DNA of 64,000 nt, from contig NZ_JANUDX010000001.1 of NCBI RefSeq assembly GCF_024810105.1, forward strand, positions 1 to 64,000, in the 5' to 3' direction. The translations under genes were made by a program, and so were the position numbers. Below are positions 25,639-38,792 of this stretch, piece by piece (the stretch's first letter is position 1; the number at the start of each line of letters is the position of its first letter). A model generated the notes under the pieces. It saw nothing but the letters and a program-made list of their open reading frames with translations. It was not told where the DNA came from and ran no database searches. This DNA is from Stenotrophomonas sp. BIGb0135 (GTDB taxonomy: Bacteria; Pseudomonadota; Gammaproteobacteria; Xanthomonadales; Xanthomonadaceae).

Positions 25639-26769
25639 GTGACCCAAGCCGCAATCCTCGTCCTCGAAGACGGCACCGTATTCGAGGGCGAATCCGTAGG
25701 CGCGCCCGGCCTGTCCGTCGGTGAGGTGGTGTTCAACACCGCGCTGACCGGTTACCAGGAAGTGCTGACTGACCCTTCCTACGCCCGGCAGATGGTCACG
25801 CTGACCTACCCGCATATCGGCAACACCGGCATGACCGACCAGGACGACGAGGCCCACAAGGTCTGGTCGGCCGGTCTGATCGTGCGCGACGTGCCGCGCC
25901 GTCCCAGCAACTGGCGCAGCCAGGTGTCGCTGCAGGACTGGCTGCTGCAGCGTGGCGTGGTCGCCATTTCCGGCATCGATACCCGCAAGCTGACCCGCAT
26001 CCTGCGCGAGCGCGGCGCGCAGAACGGTGCGCTGATGGCCGGTGACGGCCTCAACGTGGAGACGGCACTGGAAGCGGCACGCAAGTTCCCGGGCCTGAAG
26101 GGCATGGACCTGGCCAAGGTGGTAAGCACCGACAAGGCCTACCCCTGGACCGAAGGCCAGCTGGACCTGGACAGCAACGAGTTCGTCAGCGCTGCGCCGA
26201 GGTTCAAGGTGGTGGCCTACGATTTCGGCGCCAAGCTCAACATCCTGCGCATGCTGGCCGAGCGCGGCTGCGAGATCACCGTGGTGCCGGCGCAGACCCC
26301 GGCCGCCGAGGTGCTGGCAATGAACCCGGACGGCGTGTTCCTGTCCAACGGCCCGGGCGATCCGGAACCGTGCGACTACGCGATCGAGGCGATCAAGGTG
26401 TTCCTGGACAAGAAGCTGCCGGTGTTCGGCATCTGCCTGGGCCACCAGTTGCTGGCGCTGGCCTCGGGTGCCAAGACGGTCAAGATGGGCCACGGCCACC
26501 ACGGTGCCAACCACCCGGTGCAGGACCTGGACGATGGCCGGGTGATGATCACCTCGCAGAACCACGGGTTCGCGGTGGATGAAGCCACGCTGCCGGCGAC
26601 CCTGCGGGTCACCCACCGCTCGCTGTTCGATGGCACCAACCAGGGCATCGCGCGCACCGACGTGCCGGCGTTCTCCTTCCAGGGCCACCCGGAAGCCTCG
26701 CCGGGCCCGCACGACGTCAGCCCGCTGTTCGACCGTTTCGTGGACCTGATGGCGCAGGCCAAGGCCTGA
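25639..26769 (+). CDS. carA: Carbamoyl-phosphate synthase small (glutaminase) subunit
   Basis: 376 residues with a GTG start. The N-terminal domain ([19 protein letters not shown]) is followed by a class I glutamine amidotransferase with nucleophile Cys266 in [12 protein letters not shown] and the catalytic His-Glu in [13 protein letters not shown]. It supplies ammonia from glutamine to CarB for arginine and pyrimidine synthesis. The frame is open upstream, but [12 protein letters not shown] is the family start and gives the usual length. carB begins 147 bp downstream. Confidence 0.96.
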   Translation: MTQAAILVLEDGTVFEGESVGAPGLSVGEVVFNTALTGYQEVLTDPSYARQMVTLTYPHIGNTGMTDQDDEAHKVWSAGLIVRDVPRRPSNWRSQVSLQDWLLQRGVVAISGIDTRKLTRILRERGAQNGALMAGDGLNVETALEAARKFPGLKGMDLAKVVSTDKAYPWTEGQLDLDSNEFVSAAPRFKVVAYDFGAKLNILRMLAERGCEITVVPAQTPAAEVLAMNPDGVFLSNGPGDPEPCDYAIEAIKVFLDKKLPVFGICLGHQLLALASGAKTVKMGHGHHGANHPVQDLDDGRVMITSQNHGFAVDEATLPATLRVTHRSLFDGTNQGIARTDVPAFSFQGHPEASPGPHDVSPLFDRFVDLMAQAKA

Positions 26770-26916
26770 CGCGTCGCCGCCGGCGAGCCCGGCGGCATCG
26801 CGACGGATCGCGACGTCCTGCACTGCCGCCGCCTTCGGCGCGGCGCTGCACCCCGGAAGTTTCCTGATCGACAGCGTGCGATCACCCCGACACGCTGTAC
26901 TGACTTAGAGAAGACA

Positions 26917-30155
<3,239 letters not shown>

Positions 30156-30159
<4 letters not shown>

Positions 30160-30632
30160 GAGCACCGATCACCCTGAAGGGCGCGCAGCGTCTGCGCGAA
30201 GAGCTTGACCACCTGAAGTCGGTCAAGCGCCCCAAGGTCATCGCGGCGATCGCCGAGGCGCGCGAGCACGGCGATCTCAAGGAGAACGCCGAGTACCACG
30301 CCGCGCGCGAAGAGCAGGGCTTCATCGAAGGCCGCATCAAGCAGCTGGAAGGTGAGCTTTCGCATGCCGAGATCATCGACATCACCAAGCTCAACGCCGG
30401 CAGCAAAGTGGTGTTCGGCGCGACGGTGGAGCTGTCGGACGTGGAAAGCGATGAAGAGAAGCGCTACCAGATCGTGGGCGACCTGGAGGCCGACATCAAG
30501 CTGGGCCTGATCGCGATCTCGTCGCCGCTGGCGCGCGCCCTGATCGGCAAGCTGGAAGGCGATGCGGTCACCATCGACGCACCGGCCGGCCAGCGCGAGT
30601 ACGAAATCGTCAGCGTCCAGTACCTGGACTGA
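30156..30632 (+). CDS. greA: Transcription elongation factor GreA
   Basis: 158 residues. The N-terminal antiparallel coiled coil has the acidic tip [19 protein letters not shown], which reaches the RNA polymerase active site to stimulate transcript cleavage. The C-terminal FKBP-like domain is present ([20 protein letters not shown]). AAGGAG lies 9 bases before the ATG, which overlaps the carB stop. rpfE starts 1 base after its stop. Confidence 0.96.
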
Positions 30633-30633
30633 C

Positions 30634-31554
30634 ATGGCCACCGCCACGCTGCTGCTGCCGGCGCGCAGCCGGTTTCCGGCCGCGCCTTTGCCCGATGACG
30701 TGGCCAAGGCGCTCGGTCGTGCCGAACGCAGCAGCGTGGACGGGGGTGAACGCGCCCAGTTGCAGCGGCATTTCCAGCTGCAGCCGGCGCAGTGGCCGGT
30801 TGCCGCGCTGACCCGCCAACTGGATGTCGGCGACGCCGGGGACGCGATCTGGTTGCGTGCCGACCCGGCTAATGTCGTGCCGGACATGCAGGGCGCACGG
30901 ATGATGGGCCACGGCGACACGCTGCGGCCCGATGCCGAGGACGTGGCCCAGCTGCTGCCGGCCTTGCAACCGTTGTTTGCCGGGTTCGGGTTCATCCTGG
31001 ATGCGCCGGTGCCCTCACGCTGGTACCTGCGCCTGCCGCCGGGCACCACGCTGCCGGACTTCCACAGCCCCGATGACGTGCTGGGCGACGACCTCTTCGC
31101 GCATCTTCCCGACGGCGATGCGGGGCGCCGATGGCGCGCCCTGCTGACCGAAGCGCAGGTGGTGCTGCATACCCACGACTGGAACCAGCAGCGCGTGGCC
31201 GACGGCAAGCGTGCGATCAATTCGCTGTGGTTCTGGGGCGGCGGCGCGTTGCCGCAGTCGGTGCATACCGCCCATGCCCAGGTCCGCAGTCGCGAGGCGC
31301 TGCTGCAGGCCTTGGCCAAGGCAGCCGGGCTGCAGGCCGACAACGAACAGCAGGTGGACGCCCTGGTCGACCTGCGCCAGCTGCGCTCGCTGGACCAGTT
31401 GGGCAACGATGCGATCCGTCCGTTGTTGTCGGCGCTGCAGCGTGGCGAACTGCGCCGGCTGGTGCTGGATTTCGAGGACGGGGTACGCTTCGAGATCGAC
31501 AAGGGCCAGCGCTGGCGCTTCTGGAAAAAGCCGGTACAGCTGCACGACGCGTGA
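30634..31554 (+). CDS. rpfE: RpfE-type protein, function uncertain
   Basis: 306 residues. The name rests on position (greA-rpfE-recJ), which is as in Xanthomonas campestris. The protein resembles a family annotated as phosphoglycerate mutase-like regulatory proteins. The strongest motif is KRAINSLWFWGGGALPQS, preceded by LTEAQVVLHTHDWNQQRVAD. No signal peptide, membrane segment or complete catalytic site for a mutase is visible. It starts 1 base after greA and is followed by a REP pair, so it is the last gene of the carAB-greA transcript. In Xanthomonas rpfE mutants show altered virulence-factor production; the mechanism is not known to me. Confidence 0.8.
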   Translation: MATATLLLPARSRFPAAPLPDDVAKALGRAERSSVDGGERAQLQRHFQLQPAQWPVAALTRQLDVGDAGDAIWLRADPANVVPDMQGARMMGHGDTLRPDAEDVAQLLPALQPLFAGFGFILDAPVPSRWYLRLPPGTTLPDFHSPDDVLGDDLFAHLPDGDAGRRWRALLTEAQVVLHTHDWNQQRVADGKRAINSLWFWGGGALPQSVHTAHAQVRSREALLQALAKAAGLQADNEQQVDALVDLRQLRSLDQLGNDAIRPLLSALQRGELRRLVLDFEDGVRFEIDKGQRWRFWKKPVQLHDA

Positions 31555-31600
31555 GGCGCGGCCGCCCATAGGGGTGGCGCAACCGGATCGGCATCACCTC

Positions 31601-31670
31601 GTAGAGCCACGCCATGCGTGGCTGCATTTCGTTCCGGCGCCGCGCGCAGCCACCCATGGGGTGGCTCTAC
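31601..31670. repeat. Inverted pair of SMAG-type REPs between rpfE and recJ
   Basis: A forward copy GTAGAGCCACGCCATGCGTG begins at 31601 and an inverted copy ending GGGGTGGCTCTAC closes at 31670. The inverted copy has changed stem bases (CCACCC/GGGTGG). This is the same head-to-head arrangement as inside each unit of the array at the left edge. Confidence 0.85.
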
Positions 31671-31763
31671 CCGACCCGTGTGTGCGGCAGGTCGCCGCCA
31701 GCAGCCGGTATCATGGCGCGCGTCGACACCTGTTCGGCGTTCCGCCCGCCATTCGAGTCTGCC

Positions 31764-33500
31764 TTGTCTTCTTCCGATACGCCCCAGATCCAGCGCCGCC
31801 CGCTTGCGCCTGCCGCCACGGCGTGGCCCGCCGATATGCTCCCGTTGCTGCAACGCCTGTACGCCGCGCGCGGTGTCACCGATGCCGCGCAGGCACACCC
31901 CAAGCTGGCCCAGCTGCATGCGCCGGAGCTGATGGGCAGCATGCAGGCGGCGGTGGAACTGCTGGCGACGGCCATCGCCAACGACGAACGGATCCTGGTG
32001 GTGGGCGATTTCGACTGCGATGGCGCCACCGCCTGCGCCGTCGGCGTGCGCGGGTTGCGCATGCTCGGCGCGCGCGACGTGGTCCATGCCGTGCCCAACC
32101 GCATGCTGCACGGCTACGGCCTCTCTCCCTCGCTGGTGGCCGACCTGGCCCCGCTGCAGCCCGGCCTGCTGGTCACCGTCGACCACGGCATCGCCTGCCA
32201 TGCGGGCGTCCGCGCCGCCAAGGCGCTGGGCTGGAAGGTGCTGGTCACCGACCATCATCTGCCCGGCGAGCAGTTGCCGCCGGCCGATGCGCTGGTGGAC
32301 CCGAACATCGATGGCGATGCGTTCCCGAGCAAGTCGCTGGCCGGCGTCGGCGTGATCTTCTACGTGTTGATGGCCTTGCGCCGGCACCTGCGCGGGCAGG
32401 GTGCGTTCGGCGCCGGCCCCGAGCCGGACCTGCTGACCCTGCTGGACCTGGTCGCCGTCGGTACCGTCGCCGACCTGGTGGCGCTGGATGCCAACAACCG
32501 TGCGCTGGTCGCCGCCGGCCTGCGCCGCCTGCGTGCGGGGCAGGGCTGCGTGGGCCTGCAGGCGTTGATCGAGGCCAGCGGCCGCGACCCGGCCCGGCTG
32601 AGCGCGACCGATATCGGCTTCGCGCTGGGGCCACGGCTCAACGCCGCAGGCCGCCTGGAAGACATGGCGCTGGGCATCGAGCTGCTGCTCACCGAAGACC
32701 GCAGCCAGGCCCGCGACATCGCGCAGACGCTGGAGCAGATCAACGCCGAGCGCCGCGCCGTGCAGCAGTTGATGACCGACGATGCCGAACTGGCGGTGTC
32801 GCGGGCGGTGCTCCGCGCCGAAGGCGAACGCCCGATCGCCGCGTGCCTGTTCGATGCCGAGTGGCACCCGGGCGTGGTTGGGTTGGTCGCCTCCAAAATG
32901 AAGGACCGCCTGCATCGCCCGGTGATCGCCTTCGCGCCCGCCGAACCAGGCAGCGACGCATTGCGTGGCTCGGCCCGTTCCATTCCCGGCTTCCACATCC
33001 GCGACGCACTGGCGCTGGTCAACGCGGCGCACCCGGGCCTGATCGACAAGTTCGGTGGGCACGCGATGGCGGCCGGCCTGAGCCTGCCGCACGCGCGCCT
33101 GGACGACTTCCAACGCGCTTTCGTGGCGGTGGTCGCGGCGAGCATGGACCCGGCCGCGTTGCAGCAGCAGTTGATGAGCGATGGCGAGCTGGCGCCCGCC
33201 GAACTCGACTTCCGGCATGCCGAGGCGCTGCGCCTGGCGGGCCCGTGGGGGCAGGGCTTCCCCGAGCCGCTGTTCGATGGTCACTTCCAGGTGGCGCGCT
33301 GGCAGGTGCTGAAGGAAAAGCACCTCAAGCTCAGCCTGCGGGTGCCCGGCCGTGCCGAGCCGCTCAACGCCATCCACTTCAGTGGCTGGAAGGGCACCGC
33401 CCCGGCCAACCACGTGCATATCGCCTACCGGCTGGTCAGCGATGACTACCGGGGCGGCGGGGCGATCCAGCTGATCATCGAGCATTGCGCCGATGCCTGA
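31764..33500 (+). CDS. recJ: Single-stranded-DNA-specific exonuclease RecJ
   Basis: About 578 residues. DHH-family motifs appear in order: VVGDFDCDGATACAV, VTVDHG, VTDHHLPGEQLPP, and the DHHA1 motif IDKFGGHAMAAGLSLP. The OB-type region follows to the C-terminus. It is a 5'-3' ssDNA exonuclease in recombination and mismatch repair. The start is a judgement: TTG at 31764 (MSSSDTPQIQRRPLAP) fits the family. An ATG at 31713 overlaps a -10-like TATCAT (31709-31714) that would put the transcript start downstream of it. Frames are open further upstream through the REP pair. Confidence 0.9.
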   Translation: MSSSDTPQIQRRPLAPAATAWPADMLPLLQRLYAARGVTDAAQAHPKLAQLHAPELMGSMQAAVELLATAIANDERILVVGDFDCDGATACAVGVRGLRMLGARDVVHAVPNRMLHGYGLSPSLVADLAPLQPGLLVTVDHGIACHAGVRAAKALGWKVLVTDHHLPGEQLPPADALVDPNIDGDAFPSKSLAGVGVIFYVLMALRRHLRGQGAFGAGPEPDLLTLLDLVAVGTVADLVALDANNRALVAAGLRRLRAGQGCVGLQALIEASGRDPARLSATDIGFALGPRLNAAGRLEDMALGIELLLTEDRSQARDIAQTLEQINAERRAVQQLMTDDAELAVSRAVLRAEGERPIAACLFDAEWHPGVVGLVASKMKDRLHRPVIAFAPAEPGSDALRGSARSIPGFHIRDALALVNAAHPGLIDKFGGHAMAAGLSLPHARLDDFQRAFVAVVAASMDPAALQQQLMSDGELAPAELDFRHAEALRLAGPWGQGFPEPLFDGHFQVARWQVLKEKHLKLSLRVPGRAEPLNAIHFSGWKGTAPANHVHIAYRLVSDDYRGGGAIQLIIEHCADA

Positions 33501-33560
33501 CGCCGCCCGGCGCTGCACCGGGGCACGGCGCGGCGAACGCGCAGCGCCCGGTGTGGGGGT

Positions 33561-34616
33561 TTACTTCTGGACCTTGGTCACCAGCGTCGGCAGGTCCCAC
33601 GGACCGCCGGCCGAGACCAGCCGGCACAGGCCCGAGCTGGATACCGCGGTGCGCACGAACGCGGTGCCGTTCCAGGCCCAGCTGGCGGTGTACCAGCAGT
33701 CGCCCAGGCCACGGCCCTTGTGGCCTTCCTCGATGGTCACCGTGTCATCGGCCACGGCGGAGGTGGTGACCAGCGTCGGCTGGTACGGCGCGCGGTCGTT
33801 GACCACCCAGTAGCCGTCGCCGGTGTTGTAGGCCGCACGCCAGCAGGCCTGGGACACCAGCAGCTTGCTCGCGCTCAGCCGCTGCACGGTGATCTCCTGC
33901 GGGCCTTCATTGGCGATCATGCCGTCGCCCGGGTGCAGCGCTTCGCAATCGTCGGCCGAGGTTGCCGCGGCCAGCGCCGCACGCAGGGCGGCCGAGGTGG
34001 CCAGCGCCTCGTCGGCAGGGCGGGTGGCCACCGCCTTGACCAGCCTCACCACCGGCACCGGCAAGGCCGGCAGCACCGTGCTTTCGGGGTTCTTGCCCTT
34101 GCGCGCCAGCGCGCCGGGCGTGCCCAGCCGGCCCTGGTACTCGTCCATCTTCAACAGCACCGCCGAAGCACCGCGATCGGATACGGTCCAGCGCTTGCCG
34201 TCGTTGCCTACCAGCACGATGCGGCTGCTGCGGGTCAGGGAGGCAAGCAGGGCCGTCACCTGCGCGGGTGACAGCTCCGCAGTGCCCTCGGCGGCGGCGT
34301 ACTTCAACGCGCCGAGCTTGGCGTCGTTGATCTGCAGCGACAGCTGCTTCGGCAGCGTGACCTCGTCGTACTGGCCCAGCATCAGCTCGGCGGAGACCGG
34401 CTGGTCGGGGCCGGCGCGGCGGGTGAGCAGGATCGAGACCGGCGGGTTGTCGCCGTCGTCATCGTTCTGGTAGCCGGCCGCGCGGCAGGTGCGGGTGTTG
34501 TCGCAGGCCAGCGTCCAGTCATTGTGGGTGAAGCTCAGCCCGCTGGTGGCGGGGGCGGCGTGGGCAGCCAGGGCCGGGGCCAACAGCAGCAGCGGCAGCA
34601 GGGCAGTCGGGCGCAT
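33561..34616 (-). CDS. Periplasmic DUF1176-family protein
   Basis: 351 residues with a signal peptide (MRPTALLPLLLLAPALAAHA, cleaved near AHA-AP). The mature protein begins LSFTHNDWTLACDNTRTCRA, the typical opening of DUF1176, and has several cysteine pairs (ACDNTRTC, DCEALHPG, ACWRAAYN, DCWYTASW). It ends RTAVSSSGLCRLVSAGGPW. The function is unknown. The frame extends to 34664, but the start at 34616 has AAGGAT 8 bases upstream and gives the signal peptide. It points away from the neighbouring vWA gene and converges with recJ. Confidence 0.85.
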   Translation of the reverse strand: MRPTALLPLLLLAPALAAHAAPATSGLSFTHNDWTLACDNTRTCRAAGYQNDDDGDNPPVSILLTRRAGPDQPVSAELMLGQYDEVTLPKQLSLQINDAKLGALKYAAAEGTAELSPAQVTALLASLTRSSRIVLVGNDGKRWTVSDRGASAVLLKMDEYQGRLGTPGALARKGKNPESTVLPALPVPVVRLVKAVATRPADEALATSAALRAALAAATSADDCEALHPGDGMIANEGPQEITVQRLSASKLLVSQACWRAAYNTGDGYWVVNDRAPYQPTLVTTSAVADDTVTIEEGHKGRGLGDCWYTASWAWNGTAFVRTAVSSSGLCRLVSAGGPWDLPTLVTKVQK

Positions 34617-34753
34617 CGGGACATCCTTGTAGACGTGGTTCGGGGGAGCGGCATCTTGGCCCACGGCGATGCCCGCGCCAAGCCTTGCGTTGCCTCAACC
34701 CCGTTTGCCCGCATGATCCGTTCAACCTGCTGTCATCGGATCGGGAGCGTCAC

Positions 34754-37684
34754 ATGCAATGCGCACTTCGTGGGATCGGCATGCTCGGCATGCTGTGGCT
34801 GGGAAGCCAGGTGGGCATGGCGCAGGCGCGCCCGGCGCTGGCGCCGCGCCCGCCGGCAACGGCGCCGCTGCTGCAGGTGGCAGGGGCGGAGCGGCCGGTG
34901 CAGCTGCGCACGGTGCGCCTGGACAGCCACGTGGTGGCGGGCCTGGGCGAGACCCGCATCGAGATGGAGTTCCATAATCCCAATGCGCGGGTGCTGGAGG
35001 GCCAGCTGGAATTCCCGCTGGCCGATGGCCAGCAGGTGGCGGGCTTCGCGCTGGATATCGACGGCACGCTGCGCGACGCGGTGCCGGTGCCCAAGGCGCA
35101 GGGACGGCAGGTATTCGAGGCGATCGAGCGGCGCCGGGTCGATCCGGGCCTGCTCGAGCAGACCGCGGGCAACCAGTTCCAGCTGCGCGTGTACCCGATC
35201 CCCGCCAAGGGCAGTCGTCGCGTGGCGCTGACCCTGCGGGAGACGCTGCCGGTGGATGCGCAGGGCCTGCGCTGGAACCTGCCGCTGCAGTTTGCCCGCG
35301 GGGCGGGGCAGGTCAGCGTCCGGATGGACGCCAGCGGGACCGGGGCGCCGGTGCCCAGCACGCCGTTGCCGTGGCAGTTCCGTGCCCGCGACGGTGCCTA
35401 CGTGGCGCAGTGGCAGGGCGCCGGCGATGCCCTGCCGGCGCAGGCCCAGTGGCGGTTGCCGCAGGTGCGCCAGGCGGACGTGGTGACCGGGCTGCATGAC
35501 GGGCAGCGCTACCTGCTGGCGCAGGTGCCGTTGCCGGTGCAGGCCACGCCGCGGTCGCTGCCGCGTCGCATCGGACTGCTGTGGGACGCCTCCGGCTCGG
35601 CACGCCAGCGCGACCGCGATGCGGAACTGGCGGTGCTGGAGGGCTACTTCCGTGCGATCGGCGAGGGCGAGGTGGCCCTCACGGTGCTGCGCGATCGTGC
35701 CGAACCCAGCCGCAGCTTCCGCATCCATGGCGGCGACTGGAGCGCGCTGCGTGCGCACCTGGCCAGCCTGCCGCTGGATGGCGCCAGCGCGTTGACCGCA
35801 TGGACCCCGCGTGCGGACATCCCCGAGTACCTGCTGGTCAGCGACGGCCTGTCCAACTACGGGGCGCCCGCCTTGCCGCCTCTGGGCGCCGACCAGCGCC
35901 TGTATGCACTCAGCAGCGCCGGCGCACGCACCGACGTCGCGCGGCTGCGCGCCTGGACCCAGGCCCACCACGGCCAGGCGCTGGTGCTGTCCACGTCGGC
36001 CGACGTTGCGGCGGCGCTGCCCCTGCTGTTGCAGCAGCCGGCCGAGGTCGCGGCGCTGCACGGCACCGGCGTGGATCAACTGACCGCCGATGCCGGCAGT
36101 GCCAACCAGGGCTGGTTGCGGATTACCGGGCGCGTACAGCGCGACGATGGCCAGATCGACGTCGCGCTGCGCCTGGCTGACGGTCGCCTGCATCGCGAGC
36201 GCATTGCGGTGCGCTCGGCGCGTGCGCTGGACGGCGGGCTGGTCGCGCAGGCCTGGGCCAACGCGATGCTGGCCACGTATGCCGCCGATCCGGTTGCCCA
36301 CGCCGCCGACATCCGCACGCTGTCGCAGCAGTTCGGCATCGTCGGCGCGGATACCTCACTGCTGGTCCTGGAGTCGCTGGACGACTACCTGCGCTACGGC
36401 ATCCGCGCGCCGGCCCCATGGCGTGCCGAGTACGACCGCCTGCACGCGCTGCGGCTGGACGATGAAACGCAGGCGCGCCGCCAGCGCCTGGACCAGATCG
36501 CACGCCAGTTCGCCGACCGCGAGCGCTGGTGGAACACGCGCTGGCCGAAGGACCGCCCGGCACGCAGCGAGGGCCTGGAAAAGTCCGCGCCGATGACGAT
36601 GCCGGTGGCGGTCGCGGCGCCTGCACCCCAGGCGCAGATGGAGGCCCTGGCCAACGACGGGGTCACCCCGCCGTCGCCGCCCGCACCGCGTGCGCCGATG
36701 GCGCTGGCAGCCCCTGCCAGGCGCCAGCTCGAGGGGGTGGAACTGACAGCCGCCCGCGCCGTCGCCCCGGCCAACCGCGGTGCCATCGCCATCAGCCTGG
36801 CGCCGTGGGCACCGGATTCGGCCTATGCCCGCCGCCTGCGCGATGCCACGCCGGCCCAGCTCTATGCCACCTACCTCGACGAACGCGCGCAGCACAGTGA
36901 CAGCAGCGCCTTCTACCTGGACGTGGCCGACCTGCTGCTGGCCAAGGGCCAGCGCGACCTCGCGCTGCGGGTGCTGTCCAACCTGGCCGAGATGCAGCTG
37001 GAGAACCGCCACGTCCTGCGCGTACTTGGCTACCGGCTGATGCAGGCCGGCGCGCCGGAGCTGGCCGTGCCCGTGTTCCGCGAGGTGCTGCGGCTGGGCG
37101 AGGAAGAACCGCAGAGCTTCCGCGACGTCGGCCTCGCACTGGAGGCCAGCGGGCAGTACGCGCCGGCCGTGGCGATGCTCAACGAAGTGGTGGAGCGCCC
37201 GTGGGACCGGCGCTTCGACGGCATCGCGCTGATCGCCCTGGACGAGTTGAACACGCTGGCTGTGCGCGAGCGCGTGGACCTGGGCGTGGTCGATCCGCGC
37301 CTGCGCCGGGCGATGCCGCTGGACCTGCGGGTGGTCCTCAGCTGGGACAGCGACAACAGCGACATGGACCTGTGGGTGACCGATCCCAATGGCGAGCGCG
37401 CGTACTACGGCAACCGCCTCACCTATCAGGGCGGGCAGATGTCGCAGGACTTCACCGGCGGCTACGGTCCCGAGCAGTTCTCGCTGCGCGATGCCAAGCC
37501 GGGCAAGTACAAGGTGGAAGCGAACTTCTTCGGCAGCCGCGAGCAGCTGGTCACCGGTGCCACCACGCTGAGCCTGCGCCTGAGCACGCATTGGGGCACC
37601 CGCCGGCAGCGCGACCAGCAGGTCACGATGCGCTTGAAGGACCGCGCCGACACGGTGCTGGTGGGCGAGTTCGAGGTGAAGTAG
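34754..37684 (+). CDS. Exported VIT/vWA-domain protein with C-terminal DUF2135-like region
   Basis: 976 residues. A signal peptide covers about residues 1-25 (LGMLWLGSQVGMAQA). A VIT domain follows (about 40-170: LEGQLEFPLADGQQVAGFAL). A von Willebrand A domain has a MIDAS-type IGLLWDASGSARQ (about 275-450). A Pro/Ala-rich linker (about 620-680) and a helical TPR-like stretch (about 715-850: LLAKGQRDLALRVLSNLAEM) come next. The end is a beta domain LSWDSDNSDMDLWVTDPNG typical of DUF2135. VIT-vWA proteins are usually surface or periplasmic adhesion or scaffold factors; its partner is unknown. The ATG at 34754 has GGGAG 8 bases upstream. Confidence 0.85.
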   Translation: MQCALRGIGMLGMLWLGSQVGMAQARPALAPRPPATAPLLQVAGAERPVQLRTVRLDSHVVAGLGETRIEMEFHNPNARVLEGQLEFPLADGQQVAGFALDIDGTLRDAVPVPKAQGRQVFEAIERRRVDPGLLEQTAGNQFQLRVYPIPAKGSRRVALTLRETLPVDAQGLRWNLPLQFARGAGQVSVRMDASGTGAPVPSTPLPWQFRARDGAYVAQWQGAGDALPAQAQWRLPQVRQADVVTGLHDGQRYLLAQVPLPVQATPRSLPRRIGLLWDASGSARQRDRDAELAVLEGYFRAIGEGEVALTVLRDRAEPSRSFRIHGGDWSALRAHLASLPLDGASALTAWTPRADIPEYLLVSDGLSNYGAPALPPLGADQRLYALSSAGARTDVARLRAWTQAHHGQALVLSTSADVAAALPLLLQQPAEVAALHGTGVDQLTADAGSANQGWLRITGRVQRDDGQIDVALRLADGRLHRERIAVRSARALDGGLVAQAWANAMLATYAADPVAHAADIRTLSQQFGIVGADTSLLVLESLDDYLRYGIRAPAPWRAEYDRLHALRLDDETQARRQRLDQIARQFADRERWWNTRWPKDRPARSEGLEKSAPMTMPVAVAAPAPQAQMEALANDGVTPPSPPAPRAPMALAAPARRQLEGVELTAARAVAPANRGAIAISLAPWAPDSAYARRLRDATPAQLYATYLDERAQHSDSSAFYLDVADLLLAKGQRDLALRVLSNLAEMQLENRHVLRVLGYRLMQAGAPELAVPVFREVLRLGEEEPQSFRDVGLALEASGQYAPAVAMLNEVVERPWDRRFDGIALIALDELNTLAVRERVDLGVVDPRLRRAMPLDLRVVLSWDSDNSDMDLWVTDPNGERAYYGNRLTYQGGQMSQDFTGGYGPEQFSLRDAKPGKYKVEANFFGSREQLVTGATTLSLRLSTHWGTRRQRDQQVTMRLKDRADTVLVGEFEVK

Positions 37685-37843
37685 CGCCTGCATGCGGGGG
37701 CTTGCCCTCACCGCGGCAGCAGCGGCGGCGAAGGCGGCCCCGAACCGGCAGGCAGTGACCAATGACGGGTTCAGGGGACGCATGGCGGCAGCTAGAATCG
37801 GACTTCTGCCGCATCCTGTCGGGCCTTTCGCGTGGATACCCCC

Positions 37844-38737
37844 ATGGTCACTTCCAAGCCGGTGCGCTGGCGCCCGGCCAGCCGCCTGCTGGTCTGGATG
37901 GCGATCCTGCTCGGCAGTGCCGTGGCCAATGCGGTGGTCGAGGTGATGGACGCGCAGCGCCGCGGCGAGATGCTCGCCTTCTGGCAGCCGCTGGTCTGGG
38001 AAGCGAGCAGCGCGACGCTGATCCTGCTCACGCTGCCCCTGCTGTGGTGGGGCTGCCAGCGCTGGCCGCTGCACGCCGATACCTGGCGGCGCCGACTGCC
38101 GCTGTACCTGCTGGCCAGCGTGGCGTGGTCGCTGGTCCACGTAGTGGGGATGATGCTCCTGCGCCACCTGGCCTACGCCAGCGTGGGCGAGCACTACGTG
38201 GACGGTTCCAGTTGGCCCACCCGGCTGCTGTACGAATACCTCAAGGACGTGCGCGCGTTCTTCACCTTCGTGGCGCTCGAGCACTTCTTCAGCTGGTTCG
38301 GGCGCCGCCGCCAGGGCGAGGCGCATCTGCTGGTCGCGCCCGAGGACGTGCCGCCGGAGGAGCCGGTCGATCGCCCGGAGCGGTTCCTGGTGCGCAAGCT
38401 GGGGCGCGACTTCCTGGTGGCGACCGCCGACATCGAATACGCCCAGGCCGCGGGCAATTACATGAACCTGCACGTACGCGGCCACGACTACCCGCTGCGC
38501 AGCACCATGGCCGCGCTGGAGGCCCGGCTGGACCCGGCCCGGTTCGTCCGGATCCACCGCAGCTACGTCCTCAACCTGGGCTTTCTGGTGTCCATCGAGC
38601 CGCTGGACAACGGCGAGGCGCGCGCCCACCTGGCCGATGGCACTGCGGTGCCGTGCAGTCGCCGCCAGCTGCCGGGGCTGCGGGCGGCGCTGGGGCAGGG
38701 CGGCACGCCGCCGGTCAGCGCGGCCACGCCAGCATGA
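37844..38737 (+). CDS. rpfD: Membrane LytTR-family regulator RpfD
   Basis: 297 residues. Four hydrophobic segments occupy the N-terminal half (LLVWMAILLGSAVANAVV; ATLILLTLPLLWWGC; LPLYLLASVAWSLVHVVGMM; AFFTFVALEHFF). A C-terminal LytTR DNA-binding domain (about 190-285) has the family pattern IEYAQAAGNYMNLHVRG, STMAALEARLDPARFVRIHR and SYVLNLGFL. A DNA-binding regulator tethered in the membrane is implied. The name follows its position between recJ and prfB in the Xanthomonas rpf region and the LytTR domain reported for RpfD. A GTG four codons upstream (37832) is an alternative start. Confidence 0.83.
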   Translation: MVTSKPVRWRPASRLLVWMAILLGSAVANAVVEVMDAQRRGEMLAFWQPLVWEASSATLILLTLPLLWWGCQRWPLHADTWRRRLPLYLLASVAWSLVHVVGMMLLRHLAYASVGEHYVDGSSWPTRLLYEYLKDVRAFFTFVALEHFFSWFGRRRQGEAHLLVAPEDVPPEEPVDRPERFLVRKLGRDFLVATADIEYAQAAGNYMNLHVRGHDYPLRSTMAALEARLDPARFVRIHRSYVLNLGFLVSIEPLDNGEARAHLADGTAVPCSRRQLPGLRAALGQGGTPPVSAATPA

Positions 38738-38792
38738 ACGGGCGGCCTGGGCTACAATTCCGGTCTTGTCCCAAGCCTTCAACACCGCCGAT

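Noticed and set aside
31713-33500. ATG at 31713 as the recJ start
   Set aside because: It overlaps a -10-like TATCAT and extends the protein beyond the family N-terminus; the TTG at 31764 fits better, though not certain.
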